Shown piece after piece: positions 15,051 to 22,975 of a stretch of 64,000 nucleotides of DNA. Source of the DNA: Nitrospira sp. (GTDB lineage Bacteria > Nitrospirota > Nitrospiria > Nitrospirales > Nitrospiraceae); assembly GCA_030653545.1 (NCBI GenBank), contig JAURZE010000005.1, forward strand, positions 1 to 64,000, written 5' to 3'. The notes beneath the pieces were generated by a model that did no database searches, was not told the origin of the DNA, and worked only from the letters and a program-made list of their open reading frames with translations. A program made the position numbers and the translations under genes. Within the stretch, counting starts at the first letter, position 1. Each line of letters opens with the position of its first letter.

Positions 15051-15869
15051 ATGGTCAGTCTTGTGTTTCAATCGATGACGGCGGCGGCTCTGCTGCTTGC
15101 GTCTTCTGTCGCATTCGCCGGTGGTTCCCCTGTTGTGTTTACCGCGCATGATTATGGGTTCACCGGCCCTGAGCGGATTCCCGCCGGGCTCACGACGATG
15201 CAGATCGTCAACCGCGGGCAGGATCTCCATCAGATTCAACTTCTCAAACTTCAGCAGGGAAAAACGGCGGAGGAGTTTCGCGCTGCGATGGCCGCTCAGC
15301 CCGGGCGGATGCCGGACTGGGTGACATTCGTCGGAGGACCGAACGCCATTGTGCCGGGAGCGGATGCCGTGGCGGTGATGCCTCTCGCGGAGGGCGACTA
15401 TCTCCTGATCTGCCTGATTCCGAACGAAGAGGGGATCCCCCATCTGGCGCTCGGGATGCAGAAAGCACTGTCCGTCAGAGGCGCCCAACCGGTCGCGGTG
15501 GCAGCGCCGCGCGCCGATGTGACGATCACGCAGGAGGATTTCCGGTTCGGCCTGTCGCGCTCGATCCCGGCAGGGTTCCATACGCTGCGTGTGGTGAATC
15601 ACGGGGCGCAGCCGCATGAAGTGGTGGTGGTGAAGCTGGCGCCGGGCGCCACGGCGAGCGAGTTTGCGGCGGCGGTCGAACCGCGGACCGCCACGCCTCC
15701 ACCCGGAGCCCCCATCGGCGGAGTAGTCGGCATCGAACGCGGAGGAGACGCCTTTTTCACGGCCCAGTTCGAACCAGGTCGCTATGGGCTGGTCTGTTTT
15801 TTCCAGGACCGCGCCACGGGAACGCCGCATTTTGCGAAGGGTATGACGCTGGACTTCACCGTCCGGTAG
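15051..15869 (+). CDS. Secreted protein with two cupredoxin-like domains
   Basis: A 272-residue protein from the ATG at 15051 (AAGGAGG at 15039-15045). A signal peptide (VFQSMTAAALLLASSVAFAGG) is followed by two homologous halves. Domain 1, about residues 25-145, has VFTAHDYGFTGPERIPAGLTT and GDYLLICLIPNEEGIPHLALGM. Domain 2, about 155-272, has VTITQEDFRFGLSRSIPAGFHT and GRYGLVCFFQDRATGTPHFAKGM. Each retains a late Cys...His...Met order like blue-copper ligands, and QDLHQIQ / AQPHEVV supplies the first His. It is likely a periplasmic copper protein. It diverges from the split-barrel genes. Confidence 0.85.
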   Translation: MVSLVFQSMTAAALLLASSVAFAGGSPVVFTAHDYGFTGPERIPAGLTTMQIVNRGQDLHQIQLLKLQQGKTAEEFRAAMAAQPGRMPDWVTFVGGPNAIVPGADAVAVMPLAEGDYLLICLIPNEEGIPHLALGMQKALSVRGAQPVAVAAPRADVTITQEDFRFGLSRSIPAGFHTLRVVNHGAQPHEVVVVKLAPGATASEFAAAVEPRTATPPPGAPIGGVVGIERGGDAFFTAQFEPGRYGLVCFFQDRATGTPHFAKGMTLDFTVR

Positions 15870-15905
15870 CCGCTTGCGTGTTGTATTCAACGAGGGGAAT
15901 GGCTG

Positions 15906-15936
15906 AAGCCGGACGGTTCGCTGGACTGTCCGGCTT
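15906..15936. terminator. Hairpin between convergent genes
   Basis: AAGCCGGAC (15906-15914) and GTCCGGCTT (15928-15936) form a perfect 9-base-pair stem with a 13-base loop between the convergent ends at 15869 and 15954. A bidirectional terminator is likely, although the T-run is weak. Confidence 0.6.
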
Positions 15937-15953
15937 ATGGCTCCGTTCTTGCC

Positions 15954-16529
15954 CTATCGTCCCATCGGAATTTCGATCACGAGGCCTCCCATGGCCTCAT
16001 TCAGCTTAAAGTCTTTCTTGGCGCTCTGGGGGTGGGTGTTGTGGCACCCCACGCAAGACTGACTCACGGCCCGGTCGGCATAGATGGCTTGAAAGTACGT
16101 CTCGCTCCCTTGCGTGACCGTGCCGGTCACGACCTGTTCCGGGTGCGTGCGTAGCGACTCCAGGCCGGCCTTCTCTGCGGCACTTCGTGGCACATTGAGC
16201 GGATTGATCGGCCAGAGACTAATGAGCCGGTAACGGACCGATGTGCCAGTCATTGCTGAAAGTGCGCTGGATTCCATAAGGAACTGGGCTGGCAGGGGGA
16301 GGGTATTCTTCGTGGACCGCCAGTTTTCGGCTGCCGCCACGACCCCACTCCTCTGCAGCCGTTCGACCACGTGGATGGTGTAGAACGTCCGATCCGCTTC
16401 GATCACCGCATGGAGGTAGTTTGCGACGATCTCCGGCGGGATGCCGGTCTGTTCGCCGGCCAGCGATGCGGCGGGAATCGGCAGGCACTGAAGTACAATG
16501 AGGAGTGCGACGGCACTGATACGTCTCAT
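15954..16529 (-). CDS. DUF3365 monoheme c-type cytochrome
   Basis: 191 residues from the ATG at 16529 (GGAGG 6 bases upstream). The signal peptide ends about ...PIPAASLAGE. The DUF3365 (Tll0287-like) region follows: YLHAVIEADRTFYTIHVVERLQ, LPLPAQFLMESSAL, RLISLWPINPLNVP. The heme-attachment motif SCVGCHNTHPQS is near the C-terminus, followed by NEAMGGLVIEIP. The protein is expected in the periplasm. Such domains serve as heme-based sensors or electron carriers. No membrane-anchored kinase or cyclase is fused here, so an electron-transfer or free sensor role is open. Confidence 0.9.
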   Translation of the reverse strand: MRRISAVALLIVLQCLPIPAASLAGEQTGIPPEIVANYLHAVIEADRTFYTIHVVERLQRSGVVAAAENWRSTKNTLPLPAQFLMESSALSAMTGTSVRYRLISLWPINPLNVPRSAAEKAGLESLRTHPEQVVTGTVTQGSETYFQAIYADRAVSQSCVGCHNTHPQSAKKDFKLNEAMGGLVIEIPMGR

Positions 16530-16702
16530 GGCGGTACCTCCGGATGAAGGCTGGGACCGGCCTGACACCCGTAGCATAGTCTTCTCGCCCGTAGGTTACA
16601 AACCGGCGACAGGGTGTATTCCAGAGCCGGTGTGCGACGAGGGGAAGTCGAGTCCATAATGGACAAGCTTGTCGGGAATCTTCGTTGCCCGGTGGCGCGC
16701 GA

Positions 16703-17725
16703 TCATCTGTTGCTTTCCGGCCGCCATTGCAGCCCCAGGGTGATGATGTGCTGAAGCAGATTCGTGTACGGCATGCCTGATTGTTTGGCGGATTCGGCGA
16801 AATCTTCGTCCTGCGCGATTTGGGGATTCGGGTTCGCCTCCAGCACATAGATCCTTCCGTCTTTATCCAGCCGTAGATCAATCCGCGCATACCCGCTCAG
16901 TTCCAACGAACGGTAGACTCGTTTACTGAGGTGCCGTATGCGCTCGTTGGCGCCCTCGGGCGCGTCTTTGAGCTCGGCCGTTTGGATGCCGTATTTCTCC
17001 TGGTACTTTGGGTTCCATTTTACCCGCCCCGTGGCGATGCGGTGCACGTCGTCCGGCATCTTGGTAAATTGCATTTCCCAGACGGGAAAGGCACGCAGTC
17101 GTTGATTCCCCATGACGCCGACGTAGAGCTCCCGGCCGTCGATGAATTGTTCGACGAGGGCATCCGTGCCGATGCTCTCATGGATGAAGGCGATCCGCTC
17201 CCGCAACTTCTGCTCATCTTCTACGACCGAAGCCTGGGAGATCCCGACCGAGGATTCCTCCGTCAGCGATTTGACGATCAGGGGGAAGGTCAGATCCTTC
17301 GGCACGCGGAGCTTCTGTCCTTTCCGGAAGACGGCAAAATCGGGCATGGGGATGCGATGGTATGCCATGAGCTTTTTTGAGAGTCCCTTATCCTTGGCGA
17401 GCAGCAGGCCCCGCGGATTACAACCGGTATAGGGAATTTTCAGCAGTTCCAGATAGCTCACGACGTTTGGCTCGAAGATGGCGACATTGTGAAACGCTTC
17501 AAGCATGTTGAAGGCGATGTGAGGCTTAAAGGCATCGATGGCGTTGCGGATGATGCCCAGTTCTGTTTCCACCCCCAATGGCTCGACTTCATGGCCGATC
17601 TTCCGCAGCGTCGTCACCACGTCAAACTCCGTCTTCCATGCCGCTTTCTGCGTATCGATACCGGAGGTATTCTGGGGCGGCACCAACTGCTTGTCCATGA
17701 GCACGAGGACTCTGAGCGGTTTCAT
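16703..17725 (-). CDS. ATP-grasp ligase, D-Ala-D-Ala ligase-like
   Basis: A 340-residue ATP-grasp enzyme, shaped like D-Ala-D-Ala ligase. Residues about 1-100 form the pre-grasp domain (LRVLVLMDKQLVPP, HIAFNMLEAFHNV). TGCNPRGLLLAKDKGLSKKLM starts the ATP-binding region, FPLIVKSLTEESSVGIS is the ATP-binding strand and loop, and ALVEQFIDGRELYVGV contains the Glu contacts. ARIDLRLDKDGRIYVLEANPNPQIA carries the Mg-ligands Asp, Glu and Asn. It forms an amide bond between a carboxylate and an amine; the substrate is unknown. It overlaps the start of a zinc-peptidase partner by 4 bases and is expressed after it. Confidence 0.88.
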   Translation of the reverse strand: MKPLRVLVLMDKQLVPPQNTSGIDTQKAAWKTEFDVVTTLRKIGHEVEPLGVETELGIIRNAIDAFKPHIAFNMLEAFHNVAIFEPNVVSYLELLKIPYTGCNPRGLLLAKDKGLSKKLMAYHRIPMPDFAVFRKGQKLRVPKDLTFPLIVKSLTEESSVGISQASVVEDEQKLRERIAFIHESIGTDALVEQFIDGRELYVGVMGNQRLRAFPVWEMQFTKMPDDVHRIATGRVKWNPKYQEKYGIQTAELKDAPEGANERIRHLSKRVYRSLELSGYARIDLRLDKDGRIYVLEANPNPQIAQDEDFAESAKQSGMPYTNLLQHIITLGLQWRPESNR

Positions 17726-18795
17726 AGCGCCACCCGCCGCCCGCCGGTGTGGATATAGTTCATCGCTTGCACCGTCAAAAAGACTGTGAACTCATGTGTC
17801 GCCTGCTCTTCCGACACCGCCAGGCGAAGGTTGAGCGGGCGGCAATGTGCGATCAGGTCTTCGAAGACCTGATCGATCGTGTACTGGTACACACCTGTCC
17901 AGTCGGCGACGAGGCGGCGTACCGGCTTCCGAATCTTCATGAGGAAACGGATCGCCGTCATGTGGCCGGCGTGCTCCGGCGCACCGGAGAAGAACCGCTG
18001 CAGATCACGGTCGTTGAAATCCGGATGATCGACACCGTAATGCCGGCGCTTCTTCTTGTAATGCCGGCGCAGGGTGGTGCGCAGCCGCCTGAGCGGGTCG
18101 ACTTCTTCGGTGGAGACGTTGAGCGGAGGCTGGCCAACCAGAGTCTGCGAGAGTCGATCAACGTATTGAAGTTTTTTGAGCGCCGGCCATCCGGCATAGC
18201 GGGTCTCCCATTGAGAGTTGGGCGTCAACCACACGGCGAACGTTTCGGCGAAGTCCTCATCGGGATGGCTCTGCGCGTACCACGAGTCGAGATGCAGCAC
18301 GAAACTTTTGCTATACGGCTTGGGGGAATAGTCCTCGGGATACGGGACCGAGCTCTTCCCGAAGAGTTGCAGCCGCTGTCGCCGTCGCCGCAGCCTGAAG
18401 GCGTTCTCGATGGCATGGCCCGCCTCATGCCGCAGGATACGCATGCACGAGTCAGGATCGCCCCCTTCCACTTCCAGCATCTGGGTCAATTCGAGCTTGG
18501 CGAGCCGGGGATGGGCCAGATAGAACGGGATCGCGATGCCGGGCACATTATCCGGGCAGAACCATTCCTCAGACAGCCAAAAATGGGGATGAAAGTGAAG
18601 ACCGCGGCCATCAAGTTCGCCATAGAGCTGCGCGATGAGATCTTCAAGATGGCTCCCCGCAATCCTGAGATCGAGGTCGCATAGCCGAAGATCCAGCAAC
18701 TTCTCGTCCGGCCACGTTGTCCAATCGGTGAGATCGCTCCGTATCGCATCGAGGGATGCATCTTGTACCGGTTCGTTCTTGTCTTGAGTTGCCAT
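17722..18795 (-). CDS. Putative zinc metallopeptidase coupled to the ATP-grasp gene
   Basis: A 357-residue protein with a zincin motif RHEAGHAIENAF at about residue 127 (H-E-x-x-H). A downstream metal or structural region follows, DEDFAETFAVWLTP, whose Glu could be the third ligand. LHFHPHFWLSEEWFCPDNVPG and IAIPFYLAHPRL precede the motif. The family resembles the putative zinc-binding metallopeptidases of the Peptidase_Mx type. The C-terminal 130 residues form a helical extension (LRRHYKKKRRHYG, GVYQYTIDQVFEDLIAHCRP). It is translationally coupled to the ATP-grasp ligase, suggesting joint handling of a peptide. No signal peptide is seen, so it is cytosolic. Confidence 0.82.
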   Translation of the reverse strand: MATQDKNEPVQDASLDAIRSDLTDWTTWPDEKLLDLRLCDLDLRIAGSHLEDLIAQLYGELDGRGLHFHPHFWLSEEWFCPDNVPGIAIPFYLAHPRLAKLELTQMLEVEGGDPDSCMRILRHEAGHAIENAFRLRRRRQRLQLFGKSSVPYPEDYSPKPYSKSFVLHLDSWYAQSHPDEDFAETFAVWLTPNSQWETRYAGWPALKKLQYVDRLSQTLVGQPPLNVSTEEVDPLRRLRTTLRRHYKKKRRHYGVDHPDFNDRDLQRFFSGAPEHAGHMTAIRFLMKIRKPVRRLVADWTGVYQYTIDQVFEDLIAHCRPLNLRLAVSEEQATHEFTVFLTVQAMNYIHTGGRRVAL

Positions 18796-19161
18796 CGTTC
18801 AGGTCAAGGTCCCATAGCTGAAGAAGCTGAGACATTGTACGTTTTGCAAGGCAGCCAGTCGATCCCCAATGGCGGGATGAGAACATGGGGCAGGAACCCT
18901 GTTGATCTGACCCGCCGCGGCAGCCATGTTCATTCCTTCCCCACCACAAGAGCGGATAGCGTAGGGCGTGTGGTGCAAGCGCTCAGAGGTTTCATTGTTC
19001 GGACTGTCAGCTCTAAACCGTTGGCCATAGGTACTTCGGAGGCTCGTCTCGTATGATAGTGCCATGAATGAGGAACCCGGTCCCCCTTGTTATCATCTGA
19101 CTAACGGGGAATAATATAGAGCCAATTGCCCCGTTCGCTCCGTCCTGCCAAGGAGGCCGCT
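18796..19161. other. Intergenic region with a possible 16-residue mini-ORF
   Basis: About 365 bases. At 19064-19114 an ATG-started frame encodes MNEEPGPPCYHLTNGE. TATGAT (19052-19057) ends exactly 6 bases before it, as in the leaderless genes of this window, but no good -35 box is present. AAGGAGG at 19150-19156 is the ribosome binding site of the UspA gene. Confidence 0.4.
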
Positions 19162-19644
19162 ATGCGATTTCTTCTGGCCGTCGACGAGTCCGAGAATTCC
19201 CATCGCGTTGCCCGCTATGTTGGATCACTCCTGCGCCGTACTCCCGATGTCGCCCTTACACTCTTTCATGTGCTCAAGCCCATGCCCCGGGAGTTGCTGG
19301 AGCATGGCGGATCGGAGGATCCCGCCACCGAGGCGCAATTGGGGGTGCAGTTGCGCGGTGAGCAGGAGGCCTGGATCCGGAAGGAAGGGGACGCCGAGTG
19401 CCATATCCTGAAGCAGGCGTGCGAGACGCTGAACCAATCAGGATTCGACCCCGGCCGGGTGACGTTGAAGTATGGCCATGAAGACGATATCGCCAGAAAC
19501 ATTCTCGAAGAGGCGCGAATCGGACACCACGAAACCATTGTCGTGGGGCGGCATGGGATGTCCCGAAGCAAGCGGGTCTTCGGCGGCGTGACCGATCAAC
19601 TCCTGCGCGACGCCAAGGGTTTTGCGATCTGGGTAGTGGAGTGA
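19162..19644 (+). CDS. Universal stress protein, UspA family
   Basis: A 160-residue single-domain Usp. The N-terminus MRFLLAVDESENSHRVARYV has the conserved VDxS turn. The C-terminal ATP-binding signature is VVGRHGMSRSKRVFGGVTDQLL (G-2x-G-9x-G pattern), followed by DAKGFAIWVVE in place of the common CPVLVV strand. LFHVLKPMPRELLEHG is the usual second strand and loop. AAGGAGG is placed 5 bases upstream. It is a cytosolic stress protein, ATP-binding type. Its long 5' region may carry regulation. Confidence 0.92.
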   Translation: MRFLLAVDESENSHRVARYVGSLLRRTPDVALTLFHVLKPMPRELLEHGGSEDPATEAQLGVQLRGEQEAWIRKEGDAECHILKQACETLNQSGFDPGRVTLKYGHEDDIARNILEEARIGHHETIVVGRHGMSRSKRVFGGVTDQLLRDAKGFAIWVVE

Positions 19645-19718
19645 CGAGGTCGGGCTCCTCTGTGTGAGTGACGAAACCGGCACGGGCGCGCTTCTCCCTC
19701 ACGGAGTGTGTTCCCGCG

Positions 19719-19747
19719 TTGACAGGCTCCGCTACTCGCAGTAGCCT
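19719..19747 (+). promoter_or_regulatory. Promoter upstream of the FAD monooxygenase gene
   Basis: TTGACA (19719-19724), a 17-base spacer and TAGCCT (19742-19747). CCCGCGTTGACAGGC is shared with the promoter at 21107, and GCAGTAGCCTACCGC with the promoter at 8032. A GTG 7 bases after the -10 box opens a 19-codon leader frame (19755-19814) that ends where the ribosome binding site of the monooxygenase begins. Confidence 0.65.
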
Positions 19748-19824
19748 ACCGCCTGTGAGAAAGTCCCGAGCGGGTTTTCTTTCGCTCTCTCGTTCTGCAC
19801 CTGGCCTGGTCTGAGGGAGGATCT

Positions 19825-21045
19825 GTGGCAGGGAGCGTCTCAGTGCAATGCTGCATCGCAGGCGGCGGTCCGGCGGGCATGATGCTTGGACTGCTGCTTG
19901 CGCGCGCCGGTGTCGACGTGCTGGTGCTGGAGAAACACGGCGACTTTTTGCGCGACTTCCGCGGCGATACGATTCATCCCTCCACTCTCGAAATCATCCA
20001 CGAGCTGGGGCTGCTGGAGCAACTGCTCACGCTGCCGCATCAAAAGGCGCCGGGAATCAACGCCCAGTTCGGCGATCTGGCCCTGACGGTTGCAGATTTC
20101 TCCACCTTGCCGACCCGCTGCGGATTTATTGCCTTCATGCCCCAATGGGATTTTCTGAACTTTCTGGCGGAGCAGGGCTCGCGCTATCCCACCTTTCGCG
20201 TACTGATGCAAGCGGAGGTGACGGATCTCATCAAGCTGGCAGGAACGATTGTGGGGGTTCGGGCAACGACGCCCGAGGGGCCGATGGAGGTGCGCGCCGA
20301 TCTGGTGGTGGGCGCGGACGGACGACGCTCGGTCGTCAGGGATAGGGCCGGCTTGCCGGTGGAGGAGTTCGGGGCACCGATGGATGTGCTCTGGTTCGGG
20401 CTCCCTCGTCGCGCAAAGGATCCGGAGAGTCCGGTCGGTCGTTTCGATCGGGGCCGCATTTTCATCATGCTGAATCGCGGCGACTATAGGCAGTGCGGCT
20501 TTGTGATTCCCAAAGGGTCGCGCGCGCAACTGGAAACGCAGGGCCTGCCGGTGTTTCGCGAGACGGTCGGGAGGCTGGCGCCCTTTCTGGCGGATCGTGT
20601 GGACGAAATCAAAAGTTGGGAGCCGGTCAAGCTCCTGACGGTGCAGGTGGATCGGCTGCGGGACTGGTGTCGCCCCGGGCTGCTCTGCATCGGCGATGCG
20701 GCCCATGCAATGTCGCCGATCGGCGGGGTCGGGATCAATCTGGCGATACAGGATGCCGTGGCGACGGCGAATCTGTTGGCGGGGCTGTTACGGCGAGGGG
20801 CGGTGACGCCTGCGGATCTCCGGCTGGTGCAGGAACGGCGCGCCTGGCCGACGCAGATGACGCAACGGATGCAGCTCCTGCTTCAAAATAGAGTCATCAA
20901 GACCGTCCTTGCCGGCGACGGCTCGCTTGTGCCCCCTTGGCCGCTCCGGCTCATTGCCCGCTTTCCCCTTCTTCGGCGCATCCCCGCCCGCCTGATCGGC
21001 ATGGGTTTCCGTCCGGAACATGTCCGGACCTCAGCAGTGCGCTAG
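19825..21045 (+). CDS. FAD-dependent monooxygenase / oxidoreductase
   Basis: 406 residues of the PHBH-fold FAD_binding_3 family. The Rossmann dinucleotide motif GGGPAGMMLGLLLARAGVDV is at the N-terminus, the middle DG motif is VVGADGRRSVVRD, and the third FAD motif CIGDAAHAMSPIGGVGINLAIQD is near residue 300. The C-terminal helix region is hydrophobic (LRLIARFPLLRRIPARLIG). It should hydroxylate or oxidise an organic substrate using NAD(P)H and oxygen; substrate unknown. The start is a GTG at 19825 behind GGGAGG (19815-19820). A 19-codon leader frame and a strong promoter precede it. Confidence 0.88.
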   Translation: MAGSVSVQCCIAGGGPAGMMLGLLLARAGVDVLVLEKHGDFLRDFRGDTIHPSTLEIIHELGLLEQLLTLPHQKAPGINAQFGDLALTVADFSTLPTRCGFIAFMPQWDFLNFLAEQGSRYPTFRVLMQAEVTDLIKLAGTIVGVRATTPEGPMEVRADLVVGADGRRSVVRDRAGLPVEEFGAPMDVLWFGLPRRAKDPESPVGRFDRGRIFIMLNRGDYRQCGFVIPKGSRAQLETQGLPVFRETVGRLAPFLADRVDEIKSWEPVKLLTVQVDRLRDWCRPGLLCIGDAAHAMSPIGGVGINLAIQDAVATANLLAGLLRRGAVTPADLRLVQERRAWPTQMTQRMQLLLQNRVIKTVLAGDGSLVPPWPLRLIARFPLLRRIPARLIGMGFRPEHVRTSAVR

Positions 21046-21106
21046 GTCGGACTAAGTAGAGCCGGCGCATTGCGGATATTCTCCTTTTCGGATCGCTTCA
21101 CCCGCG

Positions 21107-21135
21107 TTGACAGGCCCCCTTGAGGATCGTACATT
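21107..21135 (+). promoter_or_regulatory. Promoter of a small membrane-protein gene
   Basis: TTGACA (21107-21112), a 17-base spacer and TACATT (21130-21135). The upstream part CCCGCGTTGACAGGC is identical to that at 19714-19728. Confidence 0.65.
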
Positions 21136-21174
21136 CTTCGGCTGAGATTCCATTGGCCGGAGGCTCGATTGCAC

Positions 21175-21375
21175 ATGGCCATATTGGGAAAGTTGCTGGT
21201 CTCGGCGTTCGGCGGCTATCTCGGCGGATTTCTCATCGGCATGGCGGTGGTCACGGCCTTCTCTTCGAATCGCCATGACAAGTCGACGGAGGCAGCGATG
21301 ACGGGGGCCTTCGTTTTCGGTCCGCTCGGGGCGGTGCTTGCGATGATCGCCGCATGGATCTGGTGGGGATCGTAG
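21175..21375 (+). CDS. Small two-helix membrane protein
   Basis: 66 residues from the ATG at 21175 (a TTG at 21169 is also possible, because GGAGG lies at 21159-21163). Two glycine-rich hydrophobic segments, LLVSAFGGYLGGFLIGMAVVTAF and AFVFGPLGAVLAMIAAWIWW, flank a charged loop SSNRHDKSTEAAMTG. The GxxxG spacing suggests helix-helix packing. Function unknown. It is driven by a strong consensus-like promoter shared in part with the monooxygenase gene upstream. Confidence 0.75.
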   Translation: MAILGKLLVSAFGGYLGGFLIGMAVVTAFSSNRHDKSTEAAMTGAFVFGPLGAVLAMIAAWIWWGS

Positions 21376-21394
21376 CTTCTGTGAGGACTGTTGT

Positions 21395-21910
21395 TCAGTC
21401 GCCTTGCTGATGCCACCGATAGGTTGTCCCGTCCCAGTAGAGCAGGGCGTTGGCAGATTCAAGCTTCTGTACGAGGAGGGCGTCGCCGCGTAGCGCAGGC
21501 GGTTTCTTTCCCGTGGCGCTCTGCTGAGCCGCCTGTTTAACGAAGACGCTCCAGGCATCCAACCACCCGAAGTCTGTCCCGCCGTTTCCGACGGCGCGCC
21601 CTGCTCCCAACACAATCGGGGTCTGTGCGCCGGCATGGAGGACCGCGATGCCCTGTTGTCCGCTCTTCTTGTGCACGATAAGTACGGCTACGTCGAGCCG
21701 TCCATCCCCGTTGAAGTCTCCGTGCAAAAAGAAAGGGTTGAGCCGTGTGGACAGGGCATAGGTGGAGGCGAAGGCCTTCTCCGTCAGGACCGGCGCGGTC
21801 CAGTCCGGAAGATTTTGCTGCTCCTGCCAGGTTGGTTCGCCGCCCGACACGAGGCTTTCGGTCATGAGGACGAGACCGACGACAAGCCCAAGTTCGCGAG
21901 CCATCTTCAT
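21395..21910 (-). CDS. Secreted protein with an FG-GAP / EF-hand-like calcium loop
   Basis: 171 residues starting MKMARELGLVVGLVLMTESLVSGGE, a signal peptide. A segment HGDFNGDGRLDVAVLIVHKKSG at about residue 65 has the D-x-N-x-D-G-x-x-D pattern of FG-GAP/VCBS calcium loops. AGRAVGNGGTDFGWLDAWSVF follows, then a C-terminal LLYWDGTTYRWHQQGD. It is probably exported. Only one repeat is present, so it is not a full integrin-like propeller. It converges with the small membrane-protein gene. Confidence 0.75.
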   Translation of the reverse strand: MKMARELGLVVGLVLMTESLVSGGEPTWQEQQNLPDWTAPVLTEKAFASTYALSTRLNPFFLHGDFNGDGRLDVAVLIVHKKSGQQGIAVLHAGAQTPIVLGAGRAVGNGGTDFGWLDAWSVFVKQAAQQSATGKKPPALRGDALLVQKLESANALLYWDGTTYRWHQQGD

Positions 21911-21953
21911 CAGGTCACCGCACCTTATCCGTCGTATCCTCCTGTTCAAACCA

Positions 21954-22133
21954 TCATGGATAGCGACGCACTTCCCTATTGAGCCGATGGGCGGCGAGTT
22001 GATTGGCCGCGTTCGCGCGGCTGTCCGGCGCGATACCGGTCGCGCGTCTCACGCGGCGCCAGGCATAGAGGTAAGCCAGATTGTTGTGTATGACGATGAG
22101 TTGAGCGATCTGAATCGGGTCAGTCGGTGCCAT
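21954..22133 (-). CDS. Small protein of unknown function
   Basis: 59 residues from MAPTDPIQIAQLIVIHNNLA, then YLYAWRRVRRATGIAPDSRA and an Arg-rich end. The composition is protein-like, but there is no family I recognise and no Shine-Dalgarno site. The support is mainly the reading frame and its place 43 bases upstream of the codirectional secreted-protein gene. A longer start at 22172 is possible. Confidence 0.45.
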   Translation of the reverse strand: MAPTDPIQIAQLIVIHNNLAYLYAWRRVRRATGIAPDSRANAANQLAAHRLNREVRRYP

Positions 22134-22210
22134 GGGGTGGCCATTGTGCGGCAAGGATCGGCTTGGGAGCAACAGTCCGGCTTCGCCTGCGATCAGCTCC
22201 GCTTCCCCAG

Positions 22211-22239
22211 TTGCGAGTATGTAGGCGGGAACGTATGAT
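22211..22239 (+). promoter_or_regulatory. Promoter of the small secreted-protein gene
   Basis: TTGCGA (22211-22216), a 17-base spacer and TATGAT (22234-22239). The ATG lies about 40 bases downstream with its own GGGAGG. Confidence 0.6.
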
Positions 22240-22280
22240 ATGTCTATCCGTTCAACATCTATCTAGAGGGAGGGTTGGTG

Positions 22281-22604
22281 ATGGCACTTTTTCTCGCACT
22301 CTATCTGCTCTTTGCTTCAGTCATTCCTGCCGCGGCGCTAGAGGGTTCCGCGTCGACCGCACCCACTGCGATCAAGGCGGATGTGATGTATTGGGAAGGC
22401 AATGAGCTCATCGTGAAAGAATTCTCCGGTCACGAGATGCGTCTCGTTGTGACCCCCGACACAAAAATTGAGGGCGTGGTGGCCGGACGACTCAAGACCG
22501 GCGACAAGATTGTGGCGCAGGTCGGCGAGGATCGACGGGCGCTCTCTATCGTTCTACAAGTCCCCGATGCCGCGAGTAGCGCTTCGCCAGCCGGTGCGCG
22601 CTAG
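22281..22604 (+). CDS. Small exported protein with a DUF5666-like beta domain
   Basis: 107 residues from the ATG at 22281, with GAGGGAGGG 8 bases upstream. The signal peptide is LFLALYLLFASVIPAAALE. The mature part, ADVMYWEGNELIVKEFSGHEMRLVVTPDTKIEG, then GRLKTGDKIVAQVGEDRRALSIVL, has the strand-turn pattern of small OB-like exported domains (DUF5666-like). A related layout (IDGKVRKIEGNIYVVEG, VGKDTKK, KVGDKI) is seen in the exported protein at 53060-53425, so the two may be distant paralogues. Function unknown. Confidence 0.75.
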   Translation: MALFLALYLLFASVIPAAALEGSASTAPTAIKADVMYWEGNELIVKEFSGHEMRLVVTPDTKIEGVVAGRLKTGDKIVAQVGEDRRALSIVLQVPDAASSASPAGAR

Positions 22605-22749
22605 CGCACACGTGTTTCTTAGGGGGTGTGAATCTTCGCGTCGTCTGCGTCTTTCGAGCGCGGTCTTCAGTCTGACCTGGCCGTGGCGGCACACGAGGTG
22701 GAGTGATGACCCGTCACTTGTTCACGGTTTTCCCCGTTTCATGCTTTTG

Positions 22750-22778
22750 TTGCGGTGAGGTTCTCCGCCTTGTATGGT
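22750..22778 (+). promoter_or_regulatory. Promoter of the PagL-like gene
   Basis: TTGCGG (22750-22755), a 17-base spacer and TATGGT (22773-22778). It implies a 5' untranslated region of roughly 190 bases before the proposed ATG at 22976, or an upstream start. Confidence 0.5.
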
Positions 22779-22975
22779 GTAACTGGGAGCGTTTTTACGG
22801 CCTATCGCATGCAATAGATCGAACGCGCCCGCCCACCCGAGAGACTACGGCGATTCATTGCGATCTCCACTATTCGAAGCCCAGCGGCCTTGGTCTTCCT
22901 GACGGCGCTCGCCTGGTGAATCTCATTGTTCAGCTCGGCTCCCTTCTGAGGAGCAGAGTAGGGCTGCGAGTCGCG

